Below, in pieces: positions 34,501 to 51,971 of a stretch of 64,000 nt of DNA; the first letter of the stretch is position 1, and each line of letters starts with the position of its first letter. Source of the DNA: Diprion similis. Its lineage: Eukaryota; Arthropoda; Insecta; Hymenoptera; Diprionidae. Under the pieces are notes generated by a model. It had not been told where the DNA came from and ran no database searches. It saw nothing but the letters and a program-made list of their open reading frames with translations. The translations under genes were made by a program, and so were the position numbers. The stretch covers positions 13,277,501 to 13,341,500 of the forward strand of contig NC_060114.1 in NCBI RefSeq assembly GCF_021155765.1, given 5' to 3'.

Positions 34501-37500
34501 TATTTCCATAATATTTTTAAACTTGCAAACTGGGTTTGGATTAAGAAATTTGTGAGTGATTCACAATTCGATCTCGTCTCAACTTTGCTTGAGGGATTTA
34601 TATAAATCTAAATTCTCTGATCATTGTAAAGCTTGCTCATGAACCAGCTGTGATTCAAAATAACTACACTATCTGGATTCTGTGGAATTTTGATAATGTT
34701 TAATAAACGTCAACGGGAATCCTTGAAATGATATTTTACCCTAGTCTTACTCATATTTTGCAAGTTAATTTACTTATTTCTTCAAACAGCTTATAATTAT
34801 TAACTTATTTTATCATACTCAGTATCTCAAGTACGAAATTTTTATTTATTTTCAACGTGATAAAATCAAACACGAGAGCTACGCATGTCCTCTAGTCTCT
34901 GAATTGCAAACCGGTGAATGAAACTGTGGTAACAGTGAAACGAGCAGTGCCATTCTGCAATATTTGATATTTTTCTGACTATTTTTGCACTCTTTTTATA
35001 TTCAGTACTAACTACAATAAGAATAGTAACAAAGTACAACCATTTCTACTTCAAATATATCATAATTATAAATAATGCAGAACCTACAGAAATGACACTA
35101 ATAAAAAAAATTGCAATTTATAAAAAATCTTCCATTGATTTGAACGATTTTAATTCAAAAAATCCCACTGATTCCACGCGAATTGTTAAAATGGGATATT
35201 GAATTCAGTGGCTTGGAAATTAGGGAAATATATCTGCTATCATTTTCACTTCACAACATTTGATATTACTCAATATCTGTATTGAAAACAAAAGAACTAC
35301 TTAATGTTAGGAGTTTGAGCGAATCTCTATTTTTTGCAGAGAGACAAAAGTAAAATTGCATCTTGTCTTCTCACTTCTCTCGTCCAAATTTTCTCTCTAG
35401 ACATCACTATCACTAGAGGTCAAAAAGCATAATTATACATATGTGTACTAACCATGTCATGTATCGCGTAATTTCTCAATTAACGACCACATGATTGTTC
35501 TTATTTTTTTTTTTTCACTCATCTGTATCCACCCTTAATCCTTGATTCATGTGAATAAAAATTTTTTGTCAGTGGAATCTTTTGAGTTTTCTTTTCTTTT
35601 CGTGTTTCTCTCTTACATTTTTTCTTCTCTCTTATCACAAATGCACTCTTTCATTATCCATATTGAGAGCGACAATGCAAAAAACGAAAGTAGAGCATCA
35701 AAAAATAAAAATAAAATTGTAGCAAGTTAATCATCCAAAGTTTACTTTTTTCTTTTGGAAAACGTAAGGGAGAAATGTAAATTGAAAATAGTTCTAAGTA
35801 AAAATCAAAGATTTAAGACAGTCTCGGTATAAATTTTAAATTTGCCAAATTTAAATAAAAAAGCTACTTTGATTTTGTCGATTGCCAAATAATTTATTTC
35901 ATACAAAATTACATTAGTAGCGATTTACGATTTTACAGTTTCCTGAGCTTAAAGTTATTCAAAATCGAGTAATACAAAAAACGAATCAGTAGCAAATCTC
36001 CACTTACTAAACTCGCAGGACTCTATAGTTCTCAAACCATTTTTTACAAGCCGAAAATTTTTATGACATTGAGATCCTTTAATCTCAGTATGTACTCAAG
36101 ACTATTTTGCTTCGATAATGGCAATAGAAAATGCAGCTTCTTCCGAATATTAAATGTAAAAGGAGAAGAAAATAGGCAATATTTCTTATTTACATACGAA
36201 ATTTAACAGTCATTTTTTATCGATTTCAGAAACGGGGTAGAAAGCGTCGTGCCCGTACTGTACGTTCTGTAGCCAAAGCTCAGACTGTCAAAAAACGGTT
36301 GGCAGTGGCGCTGGGAATGAGCAAACCAATCCGTAACGTTCCTCTCCTCGTTCCAACGGTTAAAAATCGTCAAAATATAAGCGATCGCGCACTGCTCACA
36401 AATTCAAGATACACCGCGGGTATATCTCAAGTCAGCCTCTTCGGGAATTCACGAGACCTCAACTACAGCCCGACTGGGTGAGTGAAAAATTTTTCAATAC
36501 CTATATTTCACCAATCATTGTATCATTTATTTACTCGTTTTGTCACTTATTGTTTGACACCTGTTTTACTATTATTAATTTTGAAATTCCTTTCGTTGCT
36601 TTGTCTTGACTATTAACAACATTTGTGGCAAGTTACGGTATTGACTGGGTATACGCATACCTTTTATTCGCATTGCATTGCAATTTAGCAATCATCGACT
36701 ACAAAGAATTTGATGTACTTACCCTCCAGTTATTAACACTCAGGTCCTTGCGAAGATCTTGCGAATGAATTTGATTTCAGGCTCGGTACACTACAGTTTT
36801 ACGTACATTTAAACTATATTCCTATACGACGATAAGAATTTGATCTCTATTACTGTTATTACTGTTGTTATTACTACGATTATGATTATGATTAATATTT
36901 ATTTAGTACTGCCTAGTTACTGTCAGGCTCTAAAATCAGTGAATCCTCACGACCATAAGAGAGTAGGATATTTTTCTGGGTGTATATATATGAATCGATT
37001 TTTACCTGGATATACAGGGATGCGCACAATACACATTGTTCTGGTTTTATATACAAACGTTGATTCTAATACTATTATATTCTTAAATGTTGTTTAAATG
37101 TTTAGTGTCTAGGCAAACCATAATATACGAAGCATTTGAAGGCAATAATTATTTTATGACAGAAGAGTAATTATCATTAAGAATTATTTCCAAACCATTG
37201 AGAAAAGTTCTTTTTACCCACCAGATTTCAGCATAGTTTTCTCTTCTAGTACATATTTGGCAATCACGGAGAAAAACTTTATCTATAAAACTCATAATCT
37301 CGGTAAAATCCAAGCTCAGTATTGATACACATTATTGCCTGCGAATGCATTAAATTACTGGATACATACTGCGAGAGTCTCTCGAAGTAGGCCCGTAGCC
37401 AGTCGAGGTGATTACAATACATGCCTTTCGTCACATGCTGTAAGTTTGCCTCGATTGATAGCTCGGAAGGCCCACTTTGAGAGATTCTCTTCGTATACGT

Positions 37501-40500
37501 ACAGATGCAGCAAACCATTTAGATGCATCATCCACCTAAATGGTGTGAAAATTTATTTGTTTCCCTAAATAGGTCCGACTCGGAAGAATCCGACAGTTGT
37601 ACAGTTGGCGGTAATGGATTGCTAGTAAGTAGTCGTCCCAGAAATGCGACTGCATCGACACGTCGTCACACAGCTTTGAAAACGATTTCAAATCCTCTAA
37701 TACCACGTGACGAAGTAAATCCTGATTTGGTGACCCCTGCCGATCTGATTGGTAGCATATTGGACAGCCAAGAGTTCTGGCACTCTAAGAAAAACACTGA
37801 TCTGACCCTGAAGGCAGATGGTACGTTTCTGATAAAAAATAACACCAATAACAACAACAACAATGAAGACAACAAGCATAGCATAAACAACAACGAGAGT
37901 CCGATAAAGAAAAAAATCTTGACAAACGACGAGGAGAATATTACGGCAAAAGAAACACGTCTGGACTTGACAAAGGTCAATCAAAATGACATGGTACAAA
38001 ATCCGATGTACAACAGTCCAAGAGGTGGAGGAAATCGTGGAAACTTCAGGGGCAGCGGTAACTATAACTGCGAAAACAACCGGCATAGTTACGGTGGGCA
38101 GGGTTACGGCGGGGGCAGAGATTCTTATGGGGGAGGTGGAGGCGGAGGAGGTGGACGGCACAGCTATGGCGGGCCAGGGGGAGCAAGGGACGGTTACAAC
38201 AGTGGCCGTGACTTCAGACCCCCAGGTAATTACAATCCAGGGTTTGAGATGCGCGGTCCTCATCCCGGATTTGCAGGAAATCTTCATCCTCCGTTTAGGA
38301 ATCGCAACCCTCAGCAACAGAACTTTCGTAATGAAAGACCGAGGTTTCCACCTCCGCTAATGACGGATCGCAACGATCGTCAGCAGCCGCAACTCCAACA
38401 CCAGCAACAACAACAACCAACGCCGTTCGGCCATCAAGATGGTAACGGCGAGAGACCACCTCCTCCTGGTTTTCCTCACCCGAACTCCTTCCACAGATTT
38501 AGACCCCAGATTCATCCGCTAATGTCTACGCCACTGCCTGGACCCAGACTTCCACCGATCAGGCCTCCAAGCTTTATGCAGGGTAATTTAGGACAAAGCT
38601 TCCAAGATGAAGGGTCTGGTTTTAATTTGCATGACGACGTCCAAGATCACTCGCTCTTTCCGCAAGCTAGTTTGAGCAATACTGAGCCCACATTTGGCCC
38701 CAGGAATCAGGCGCCAGATGAGGAAGAGTGCGACCTTTACTCGGATATAGAACAACCTGATAATAAAAATTCATGCGATAATGGCTCTCCGGTAGTCGAT
38801 GCTTCGAATAACGACGAGGGAGTTGGAAGCGTGCTCTTGCCTCCTCCGCCTGAGCCACCTTCCGGTCTTCTCGACTTTGAGGAGTCAAAGAGCGACAGGG
38901 ACTGCAATGACAGCGATCAGGAACTTGTCATTGACGACAATCCCAAGGAGGATAATAGGGAGCATAAGAGTGACGATAAGTATGATCCCTTCGCTGATGA
39001 CAGTGATAGCAACGCCGAACACGGTGAGAGCCATGGACAGCGGGGGATTTTACAACCTGCCACTCACTCTTTTGCAACTAGTTTTTCTAATCAGCAGGCT
39101 ATCATAGATAAGCCTGGAATTCGACTGACTGCTTATGATGACGACGACGAAGACGACTCGCAAGCTGATTGTCCAAACTTTTCAATTTACTCATCCCAGA
39201 CAATGGATGTAGCTAGGAACAGTGAACAGGAGCTTTCCCAGCAAATAGGACCGCTTGAACCGCCGCCTCTACCACCCGATATTCCTGACGACGATGATAT
39301 CATAGTGGGTGATGTTCAGGCCTGTGATTTGTCTGATATACCTGAACCGTCTGATCCCTATGTTGAATCGTTGCAGAAGGAAAGACAGACGCTCAGCAAG
39401 ATACCACCTAAGAAAATATCAAACGACAGTAGAGGGAAAATCACGTTTAAAATTGGCAATAAATTTAAGCTTAGCAACAAGCTCAGTAATCTGTACGACG
39501 AAATGGATGAGACTATAGAAACCTCGATCCAGCAGGAAAAAGAAGTGGAAGAAAAGAAGAATGCTGAGATTGAAAAGAAGAATGCTGAGATTGAAAAGAC
39601 GAAAGCTAGTGAAGAAAAGCCTATTAACAAGGAGGCTAAAGCTGCCACAGAGACCGAAGATGACACGACGGAGAAACAGGATAAGACCAAGGATACAGAT
39701 GCTGAGGAAAAGTCTGATGACGACGAGGAAGAGAAATTAGAGGAACTCGAGAAAGAGCTCAAAGAAAAGGAACAGAAGCTAAGAGAAATGGAGCAGCAAG
39801 AAGAGCTGGAGAAAAAGCAAAAAGGTGAAAAAGTATTAACTGAGATCGATGACAAAGAGACAGATGAACAAGGTACTACAGATAAGGGCGAGGATGATCC
39901 TGCTCCTAATGACTTGAATCAGTCAGACGATTCGTCCAAGAAGAATGAACTCAACTGTGGGAAGGAGAAAGAAGAGACTCCGTCAATGGTTGACTTGACT
40001 GAGAAAAGCTCTGATACAATAATCTCCATTACTGACACCATTCAATCGTCATCGCCAAAGGTCACAGCCGAAGACGATCTGGAGCTCAGCCTCAAGGATA
40101 GTCTTGAAAATAAGCGGAAGAGCCAAGAAGCAACAAGCAAAAAAGAACCCGTTACTACCGGAGGTTGGACAAGAGTAGACAATGTCCAAATAAACATTGA
40201 GAATCCAGTCAAGGAATTAGTTGAAGAGAGTAATGTTCTTTATGATCAGATAGACGAGGAATTCATTTCAAGGAAACCTGAAAAGCATGATGATAATGAC
40301 GATGACGACAAGGATGAAGATAAAATCCAGGGGAAAAAACTGAATAAGACTACAGAATGTGAAGAGAAAGATGATTCGGAACTCATTGAGAATGAGGATA
40401 ATTTGGAGGAGGCAGGCTCCAGTGAAAAGATGGATTTTCTTCCCGAAACAGAGAATTTTCCCTTGGAAAAAGATCCTAGTGAGATATTCGAAAGTATTGT

Positions 40501-43500
40501 GCATTCCAACTTGCATCAACAGAGCTGGGAATCTGACGGAGCTTATACTCCTTGCAAAGACGAGCTGCCTGTAAAATACAAGGATAACGAAGGAAGTTCC
40601 CCCTCGCCTTTCGAAAGTGGACTGGAGCCGATAACCCCGACTAAGGATAGATCAAATGACGATTTGGATGGGTGCAGAACTCCCGCAGGATACGCGGGTC
40701 TGGGAACAGAAGCGATTTCTGAAACCGACGAAGCCATGAATTTTGAAGATGAGTTAGCACTGCTGCATCTAAGAAAGGAAAAGGAGATGGAAGATGGAGA
40801 AATAATGGATGATGGCAGAATGAGCCGTAAGACAAGCGAGAAGCCTAGCAAGGAAAAGGAAGACGAGGGTAAGAGAAAGAAGAAAAAAGATAAGAAGGAG
40901 AAGGGAAAGGAATCGGATAAAAACAAGGAGAATATTGCATCACAGAACCAAGTATCGTGGAAGAAAATATCCAAGAATACCAAGGAAAGGCAGTACCGTG
41001 ATAAGGACAGGAGGTCAAAGTCCAAGGAGAAAGAAAAGGAGAGAGACAAAGAAAAGGATAGAGATAGAGACCGAGACAAGGACAAAGATAAGTCGAAAAA
41101 GAAGGGAAAGGAAGTGGCAAGAAAGAAGGAAAAGCGCAAGGAGCTCGAGAGATACGATGTGAGAAAGATTGTAGCTGACAAACCATCGAGGCCCAGAAAA
41201 GATGAGTATGGTAGAGATATCAGGGACGAGACTAGAAGCAGATCAAGAAGCAGGAGTTTATCGCGTAGAAGAAGTTTTTCCAGAGACCGAAGAAGCAGAT
41301 CCCATGAAAGAAATCGATCGAGAAGTAGATCTAGATCCCGAATGCGAAGATCTTGGTCCAGAACTCGTCAATCTTATTCTAAAGGAGATCGATCGGTATC
41401 TAGAAGAAGATCCTTGTCTCGTTCAAAGCGCAAGATATCACGAAGAAGATCGGTATCGAGGAAGAGATCGTTGTCCAAAAGACGATCTAGATCTCTATCG
41501 AGAAAACGCAGATCCTCTCTTTCACCGAGAAGGCGATCCAGAGGTAGATCTCTGTCCAAAAGTCGTCGGTCAAGGAGCCGATCCCGGGATAAAAAGAAGG
41601 ACAAGTCAAAAAAGCACAAGTCTAGAAGCCGCTCAAGAAACAGAAAGAGATCGCGATCAAAAACACCCAAGAGAATATCCTCCAAATCCAGAGACAAGAA
41701 ACACACAAAGAGAAAGAATGCCTCCCGTTCTAGGGATAGATCAAGGGAAAGATCGCGATCCAGGGATCAAAGAGAACGCAACAAAAACTGGGAATCGATT
41801 AACGAAAAGATCATTGAGAGAGAAAGACGCCCGGTGTCGAGAGACAGAAGATCCTGGAGTGCTCAATGGACTCCGTCTTGGTCCAGGTCACGGTCCAGAG
41901 AACCATCGCCAACCAGACACGAAGAAGTGGCTTCTCATACCGGCTGGTCATCTCCTGTATTAGATACTGTTCCAGTCCCTCCTAAAAACTTGACCGTCAT
42001 ACTAACAAACAAGGAGGCCATAAAGAAAAAGAAGAAGGAGAAGAAAAAAGACCCCAAGAAGGTGAAGGAGATTGAAAAGCGAAAGAAGAACAAGCGTAAC
42101 AGGACTCCACCACCTTCTAAAGAAGTTTTCGCCAGCGGAGACAACATACTTGTTAGCGTCTGCTTCAATAAGGAAAATGAAGTAAACCAGGCCGAGTTAC
42201 CCCCCCTGCCTGAAGTTATGCCACTTGTAACTCCGACGGTAAAACGCAGGCGTCGAGAAACTGCGCAAACTACTGAGCCTGTGCCCAAAAGGTCTAAGAA
42301 GGAGAAGGTTAAAGAGAAAAGACCACCCAAGTCTCCGAAGAACAAGAAAGAGAAGAAGAAAAAATCAAAGGCTGCTGAAATAGCGGCAACAAAAAAACCT
42401 GTGGCAGTAATAGACCTCGACCAATCTCCATTCAGGGAACAAACACCTTCTCCGCGTGACGTTATAGTACTTAGTGACGACGAGGAACACAAGCAAACCC
42501 AGGAAATAGCCACCCCTGAGCAGCATGTTTCTGCTCAGGCTACTCCTCAGCATGAGCAGTTCATTTCTCAGGGTCCGAAGACTCCGCCGGAGCCACAAAT
42601 TAAATTTTCTATAAATAAGCAGCAGAGTAACCTCAGGGCGTCCATGATAAACCCTCTTCACGAGGAAGAGGAGGAGGAAATAGACGAAAGAGCTGACGAA
42701 GAGCTGGAAATGAGAGCTCAGGAGGAGCTCGAACTGCGTCTTAAAATCGGGCCCAATACCCCACCCGAACCACCCACGTCACCGCCAACGTCACCGGACG
42801 CGTACGATCCTTTCGACCCCACAAAGTCAAGGTCTCCGACGCCAGTGGCTAGTCAGGAAGCCACACCAACAGACGAGAGGGACAGAAATCAGTGTAGTTC
42901 ACCAAGAAATCATGACGCAACTGATACTCTCTCCTGCACTCCTAGTGAGACGGACAAACAGATCCAGGAGCAACAGAGTCAGGATGTTAACAAACAGATG
43001 GATAAACCTAAGATCATATCTATGGTTACCATAAGGAAAGCCTCACCTAAGAGAGATTCACCGCCTGTTGGCGATGGGCAGACTGAAATAGCACAGCCGA
43101 ACGAAAGCCCTGCTAAAGCTCAACAGAGTCAACAGAACCAACAGAATCCGGCTAACTTTACAAACATCAATCCGGTACTTGCTACTGTCACTGCAGCCGT
43201 TCAACGTAGCACTTTGTTTAACACCAGTACACCCATCAGCACTCAAAGAAGTTTAATACAGGTGGGTAAATTTGTTTTTTCATAAAGTACTTCAGTAACT
43301 AGTACCTTGAGGTATTTTCAATGTATTTTCAATTCAGTCCAACAGACCTTGTAGTAATGAACCACATCCTATATTCCCACCTTTGAAACAGAAAGATGTC
43401 AGGTTCGATATCTAGTGGTCTAGATTATAAGCTCCGCGTCTTTCATAAACATAACATCCTTATCATTTGGTGAGTTGACACTCTTTCATTCTGGGAATCA

Positions 43501-45209
43501 AAGAGTTTCGAATCTCTGTAATAAAGTTCTTCATTATTGAACACTCAACTTGCTTGACAAGAAAAAACCTCAAAGTCTCTAGTTTTAGACGAAAGGTTTC
43601 TCGGTTTTTAAGATTGCTGAGGGTGAATATGCACCTTATGTTGTGTTCCTAGTACAAGTAACTCTCGCATCTCTAAGTTGAGATGGTAGTAAGCAATCTT
43701 GAAAAAAAATCGGAAAGAAATCTTGAAATGCGAGAAACTTTTTCACATGAGAATGTACAATGACGGATTATAATGACCACAGCCAAACCGAATCTCGCCG
43801 ATAAATCAGAACAAACAGAGATCAAATGAGAGGCCACAGCTGCCAAATTCATTTGCTAATCCGGCAAAGCCGGCACCATCACGTGGCAACAAGTCGACAT
43901 CCTTACAGAGCAAAAATGCTTCAACAATGGGACAAAATGGAAGCGACGCTACACTTGAGACCACAAATGATACTCTTGACATGTCATCACCATATTCACC
44001 CGGTTCAAGTCTTAGCGATGGGATTTTTGATCCTCCCAGTCCAGGAGGTCACAGTCCTCAACAATTGCCTCCTAGTAATACAAACAAAAATACACCATCG
44101 AAAACTGCCAACAAACCAGCTGAGAAAAAAGACGCTTTTGACGTACTCTTTGGCTCGTCACCAGCTGTTAAAGGTCTCGGAAAAACGAGGGCGAGAAAAG
44201 TTCTTGAGAAGGATAAGAGAAAGAAATGTAGGTACCAACTTCTAATATCCTTTTGTTCTATTTAACGTACTGATTTGCTGAGCTGGAAAATGAAAAAAGT
44301 AGTAAAATTAAAGTCTTGAATTTAGGAATCTTTCGCGATTCCAAGTACATCAGTATTACTTACTTAGCACGTTTTACGTAATAAAATTCTCTTATAACAT
44401 TTTTAGCAACAAATCCCAAAGTCGGTGTTCGAATGGACGAAAACCAGCTTCAGATTTTGGACGATCTTCCAAGTTCGGCCGTCGAAATGCAGGTGAAAGA
44501 CAAGGTTCGGTTTTTTAAATGATTTTTTTTTCAATTTTTAACATATAAATTTTTTTAAGTGAACCACTTATGTTTCGAAATTAAAAAATATATCCACATT
44601 GATAAAACTAAACAACGATATTAATTATAACAATATTAATGCGTAATTTTTCATCATTATTACTTGATTTCTCTTTCCAATTTTCAGTTTCTAAAAAAAT
44701 TAAACAGACAAGAAAGAGTCGTAGAAGAGGTGAAACTAGTTTTGAAACCACATTACACAAAGAAGCACGTAACGAAAGAGGAATATAAAGACATTATGAG
44801 AAAAGCTGTGCCGAAGGTGGGTTCAAATTGCATCTACATCCTTTATTTTACAATAATATTATACCAAAAAATTCAGTGAAGCGTGTTTCTGTGTAATATG
44901 CTAAGTGTTTGTACGTAAATTTCAGATTTGTCACAATAAAACGGGGGAAATAAATCCAAAAAAAATCGGCCAGCTGGTTGAAGCTTACGTGAAAAAATGC
45001 CGAATGAATAAAAAAAAGAGTTTTGGGGGTGCTACATTGAATCAACCAAAGGCATCTAAAGCTGCGTAAGTATATCCTATTTCTTCCGTACATTCGAGAA
45101 ATAAAGCCATTCCAATACATTGATTGAAGTACGAAGAGGGAATGTCATTCCATAATGAAACTGATTACCATTTTCGTTTTATCATTTTAGGAAAAACCTC
45201 TGGAGTTGA
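31530..45209 (+). CDS. PHRF1: PHRF1: PHD and RING finger protein with SR-rich and SRI-like regions (13 coding exons)
   Basis: Nuclear RING E3 ligase family protein with a histone-reading PHD finger, linked to DNA repair and the phosphorylated RNA polymerase II tail. Exons: 31530-31661, 31842-31916, 32052-32121, 32223-32623, 32855-33088, 33514-34116, 36230-36477, 37573-43261, 43783-44227, 44407-44504, 44688-44816, 44926-45065, 45191-45209, giving 2760 residues (human about 1650). The C3HC4 RING is at about 170-211 ([25 protein letters not shown]). The PHD is at about 250-299 ([29 protein letters not shown]). The glycine-rich tract is at about 737-795, the acidic Glu/Lys tract at about 1220-1350 and the Arg-Ser tract at about 1805-1995. 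FDPPSP and DAFDVLFGS follow, then the conserved C-terminus starting [20 protein letters not shown]. The second ATG at 31536 is in frame. The acceptor of exon 9 is weak; the others are canonical. Confidence 0.92.
34117..36229 (+). other. Long AT-rich intron of PHRF1
   Basis: A 2.1-kb intron between the donor AAG-GTACAA and the acceptor GATTTCAG before [11 protein letters not shown]. The sequence is AT-rich with many short homopolymer runs. I find no gene, hairpin or repeat family inside it. Confidence 0.7.
36478..37572 (+). other. PHRF1 intron preceding the giant exon
   Basis: A 1.1-kb intron with donor GG-GTGAGT and acceptor CTAAATAG, phase 2. It has short triplet runs (TATTACTGTTGTTATTAC near 36850) but nothing else recognisable. 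Confidence 0.7.
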
Positions 45210-45510
45210 TCATGAGCCAATATTGGTTCTAGTATTAAAATATAATCTACCCTCGTCGATAAAATTCCGTATTCCCGAGAATCGATTCTGGTGGTAAGTG
45301 AAAATACACAATAGCCTGGAATGAATATGATTTTAAAAATGAACAAGATTATGGATGTGAACACGAATATGAACATGAATTCTACTCCACATCGTTAATT
45401 CTAACTGTAAGGAAATCAGAGCAGTATAATCTGCTATAAATCAACACCGAACAATGTGTATTGTGTGTGTAAATACTTATACTAATAGCGTCTATCTATT
45501 ACCCATTTGC

Positions 45511-45539
45511 ACCCCCCCCCCCCACCCCCCACCCCCCCA
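45511..45539. repeat. C-rich tract with G-quadruplex potential on the minus strand
   Basis: Runs of about 12, 6 and 7 cytosines separated by single A bases occur in 29 bases. On the minus strand these are G runs with one-base linkers, which fits an intramolecular four-tract quadruplex because the longest run can supply two tracts. The plus strand would be C-rich in any extended PHRF1 3' untranslated region. Confidence 0.85.
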
Positions 45540-46603
45540 TGTATGTATTTTTGTTTATTTTCTGTTTATCGGTTTTCTTTCGTTCTCTGCTATTAAACTT
45601 TGTTTATCACATCACAGCATTATTATGAATTGGTCAAATTACGATCGTGATCACAGCCACAACGATGATGATGACGGGTTTTATCTCAGCTGTTAGTAAA
45701 TGGCAGTCCATTCATTGACTAATTTGACTCGTTAGTTGATTTGTTGGTAAATCACATCGTAAACTTTATATTGGGATCCTGTGTTTTCTTATTGTGTTTT
45801 ATGTTCATTATCGATGATCAATTTTAAACATTTAACCTGACAAATTGACTCCGCACTAGCCTAGAGAGAATTGAGGCTCTCCTGCTAAATAGCAATTTTG
45901 TTATAAAGTTTTTCTCCACATACTTTTGCAGAAAATGAAATTAAAGAGAGGGAAAGCAATCATTGAAAAACTCAATTCCCGTTATTGATAAATAAATAAA
46001 TATGTAAATAATCATCGTGCAATTCTTCTGGACATAACTGATTCAACTCCTACGGAATTGGATTAAATATTTAATGTTTCTCTCCTAATTGCATTTTAAC
46101 TTAGTTGTCAAGACTAAATGTGCGCGAATATTGTTTCTGATTTCATTTTTTAATTCCTTACTGTATAGACTTAATAATAAAAGTTGTCAAACTTGGGTAC
46201 GACTTTTTCAATATAGATTGAGAGATGATAACGATTATAATCGTATCTACAGCGTTTCGTTTTGAATGAATTTTTACGAGATAGCACAGGATGAGGTAGG
46301 CCGAATGGAGAAGGTTACACACAGAAAAAAAATATATGTATACATATAAATATAGGTAGATAATGACGCCACTTTAAGATGTACAAAGATTTGTACGAGT
46401 TTGTTCAGACTTATAGATGATGTATAGCACTGAACCATATTTATGGTGTGTACACCTGCTGTCCGATAATTCGTCGATGAGTTTGATAATGAAAATTTAG
46501 ATACTTTCAATACAATGAATATTATGATCATTATTATGATTATTATTTTTATTATGAAAAAGAAATTATGTATCGCCTAGAGTCTAGTATTATTATTTAA
46601 CAA

Positions 46604-46604
<1 letters not shown>

Positions 46605-46645
<41 letters not shown>

Positions 46646-46646
46646 G
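46605..46646. repeat. (TTA)n trinucleotide microsatellite
   Basis: About 14 uninterrupted ATT/TTA repeats between PHRF1 and cathepsin D. It looks like a simple-sequence repeat of no known function. Confidence 0.95.
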
Positions 46647-47934
46647 TAGATAAAGAGTGATAATCAGTTACACTGATTGTTTTGTATAGAGAATACAGAA
46701 GGAATAATTATAATTGAAAATTTTAGAATGTTTCGTTACTGCTACTATGACCGTAACTCATTACTACTTCAACTACAAATTCAAAGGTTTGCTATGGTTA
46801 CAATTACGTGTAATTCGTTAGTAACAATTCCACGATTATAAGTTCAGTAAAAAAAAAAAAAAAAAAGATTTGCAATTAAAATCGACTAACGTTTGTTTAA
46901 AAATTTAGACTTCACATTATAGTATTTTTAGTTTTACTTTGATTGACTTTTTTGATTATTTATTTTTTTCTTTGTCCAATTATATGTTGTTATGTAAGGA
47001 ATATGAAAAATGTTTCAAGTGTAAAAGTATTCGAAAATATTGGAAATTTTTTAACAAAATGAAGAAGTCTACGCAAAGCATCACTAATAATAAGAATAAA
47101 AAGAGACAGCTCAACGAAAATTTTACCGTGGTTTTGCAAATGAAAGATTTGATGGTCGTCTTCGATAGTTATTTTATTATTTCTGTTATTATTAATTGAG
47201 AATGTTGCGTGCCAATGCATTTATCCCCCCCAATTCAGTCTACTAGCCAAGGTGTGACCGGTAAGTGAAAAAAAAAAATTCAACGCTTAAAGCAGGTGTT
47301 ATTTATTTATAAAGTATGCGGGAGTAGCTACTCAAACGCCTATACATCACAATTATTTGTTTACTTACTTGATTTGTTATTACAAAACCAGCTTATTTGC
47401 AATGACAATGACAGTGAAGTCATTAAAAATATACTTCACGCGTGAGATTAATGCACTTTGTCGAGTTTTGAAAACTAAATTCATTAAAGATTTTCCTTGA
47501 GGCTTTATCTAAAGTCCTAGATTTTTATACAATCTTTTCTTCATTTTTTTACTGTCACTAAATTTCAACTACCTGTTCAACTTTAAACATAAAAATCAAA
47601 ACTAAAAATCTGTGTAATATGTATTTTAGGTAAGTATTGTATACATAATAGATTATATTGCGCAACTATTCAACAGAAGAAGACTTTAATATTGATATCA
47701 TTTAATTATTAATACACAGGTATTACGATGCATTGATCATATTTACGGCGTCGGCAGCTGTTGCCACAGCTCCTCTGCATATTCAGATAATATCAAAGTT
47801 CACTACTCGTATACAACAAGTTCATTATGTATAAAATAAACGCGTGGGGCGTATCACTGCAGTCACGATATTACTGTCAGTGTAGGATATTATGTTTAAT
47901 CTTATTTTTTTCATTTATTTGATAGTTTGCTTGT

Positions 47935-51971
<4,037 letters not shown>

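Larger units (their letters stand above)
45210..47934. other. PHRF1 3' region and intergenic DNA up to cathepsin D
   Basis: PHRF1 and cathepsin D are convergent, so this 2.7 kb holds two 3' ends. AATAAATAAATAAA around 45990 is a candidate PHRF1 polyadenylation signal. On the minus strand AATAAA at 47914-47919 lies 16 bases past the cathepsin D stop. The stretch includes a C-rich tract, a TTA microsatellite and an A18 run. No additional gene is supported. Confidence 0.5.

Noticed and set aside
39358-42513. Several long minus-strand open frames opposite the PHRF1 giant exon
   Set aside because: Their composition (Ser, Leu, Phe runs) is the complement of KE- and RS-rich codons; no independent signals.
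43391-43440. GGTTCGATATC and TAGTGGTCTAGATTA looked like parts of a tRNA
   Set aside because: The order is wrong (T-loop-like before A-box-like) and no acceptor or anticodon stem can be formed.
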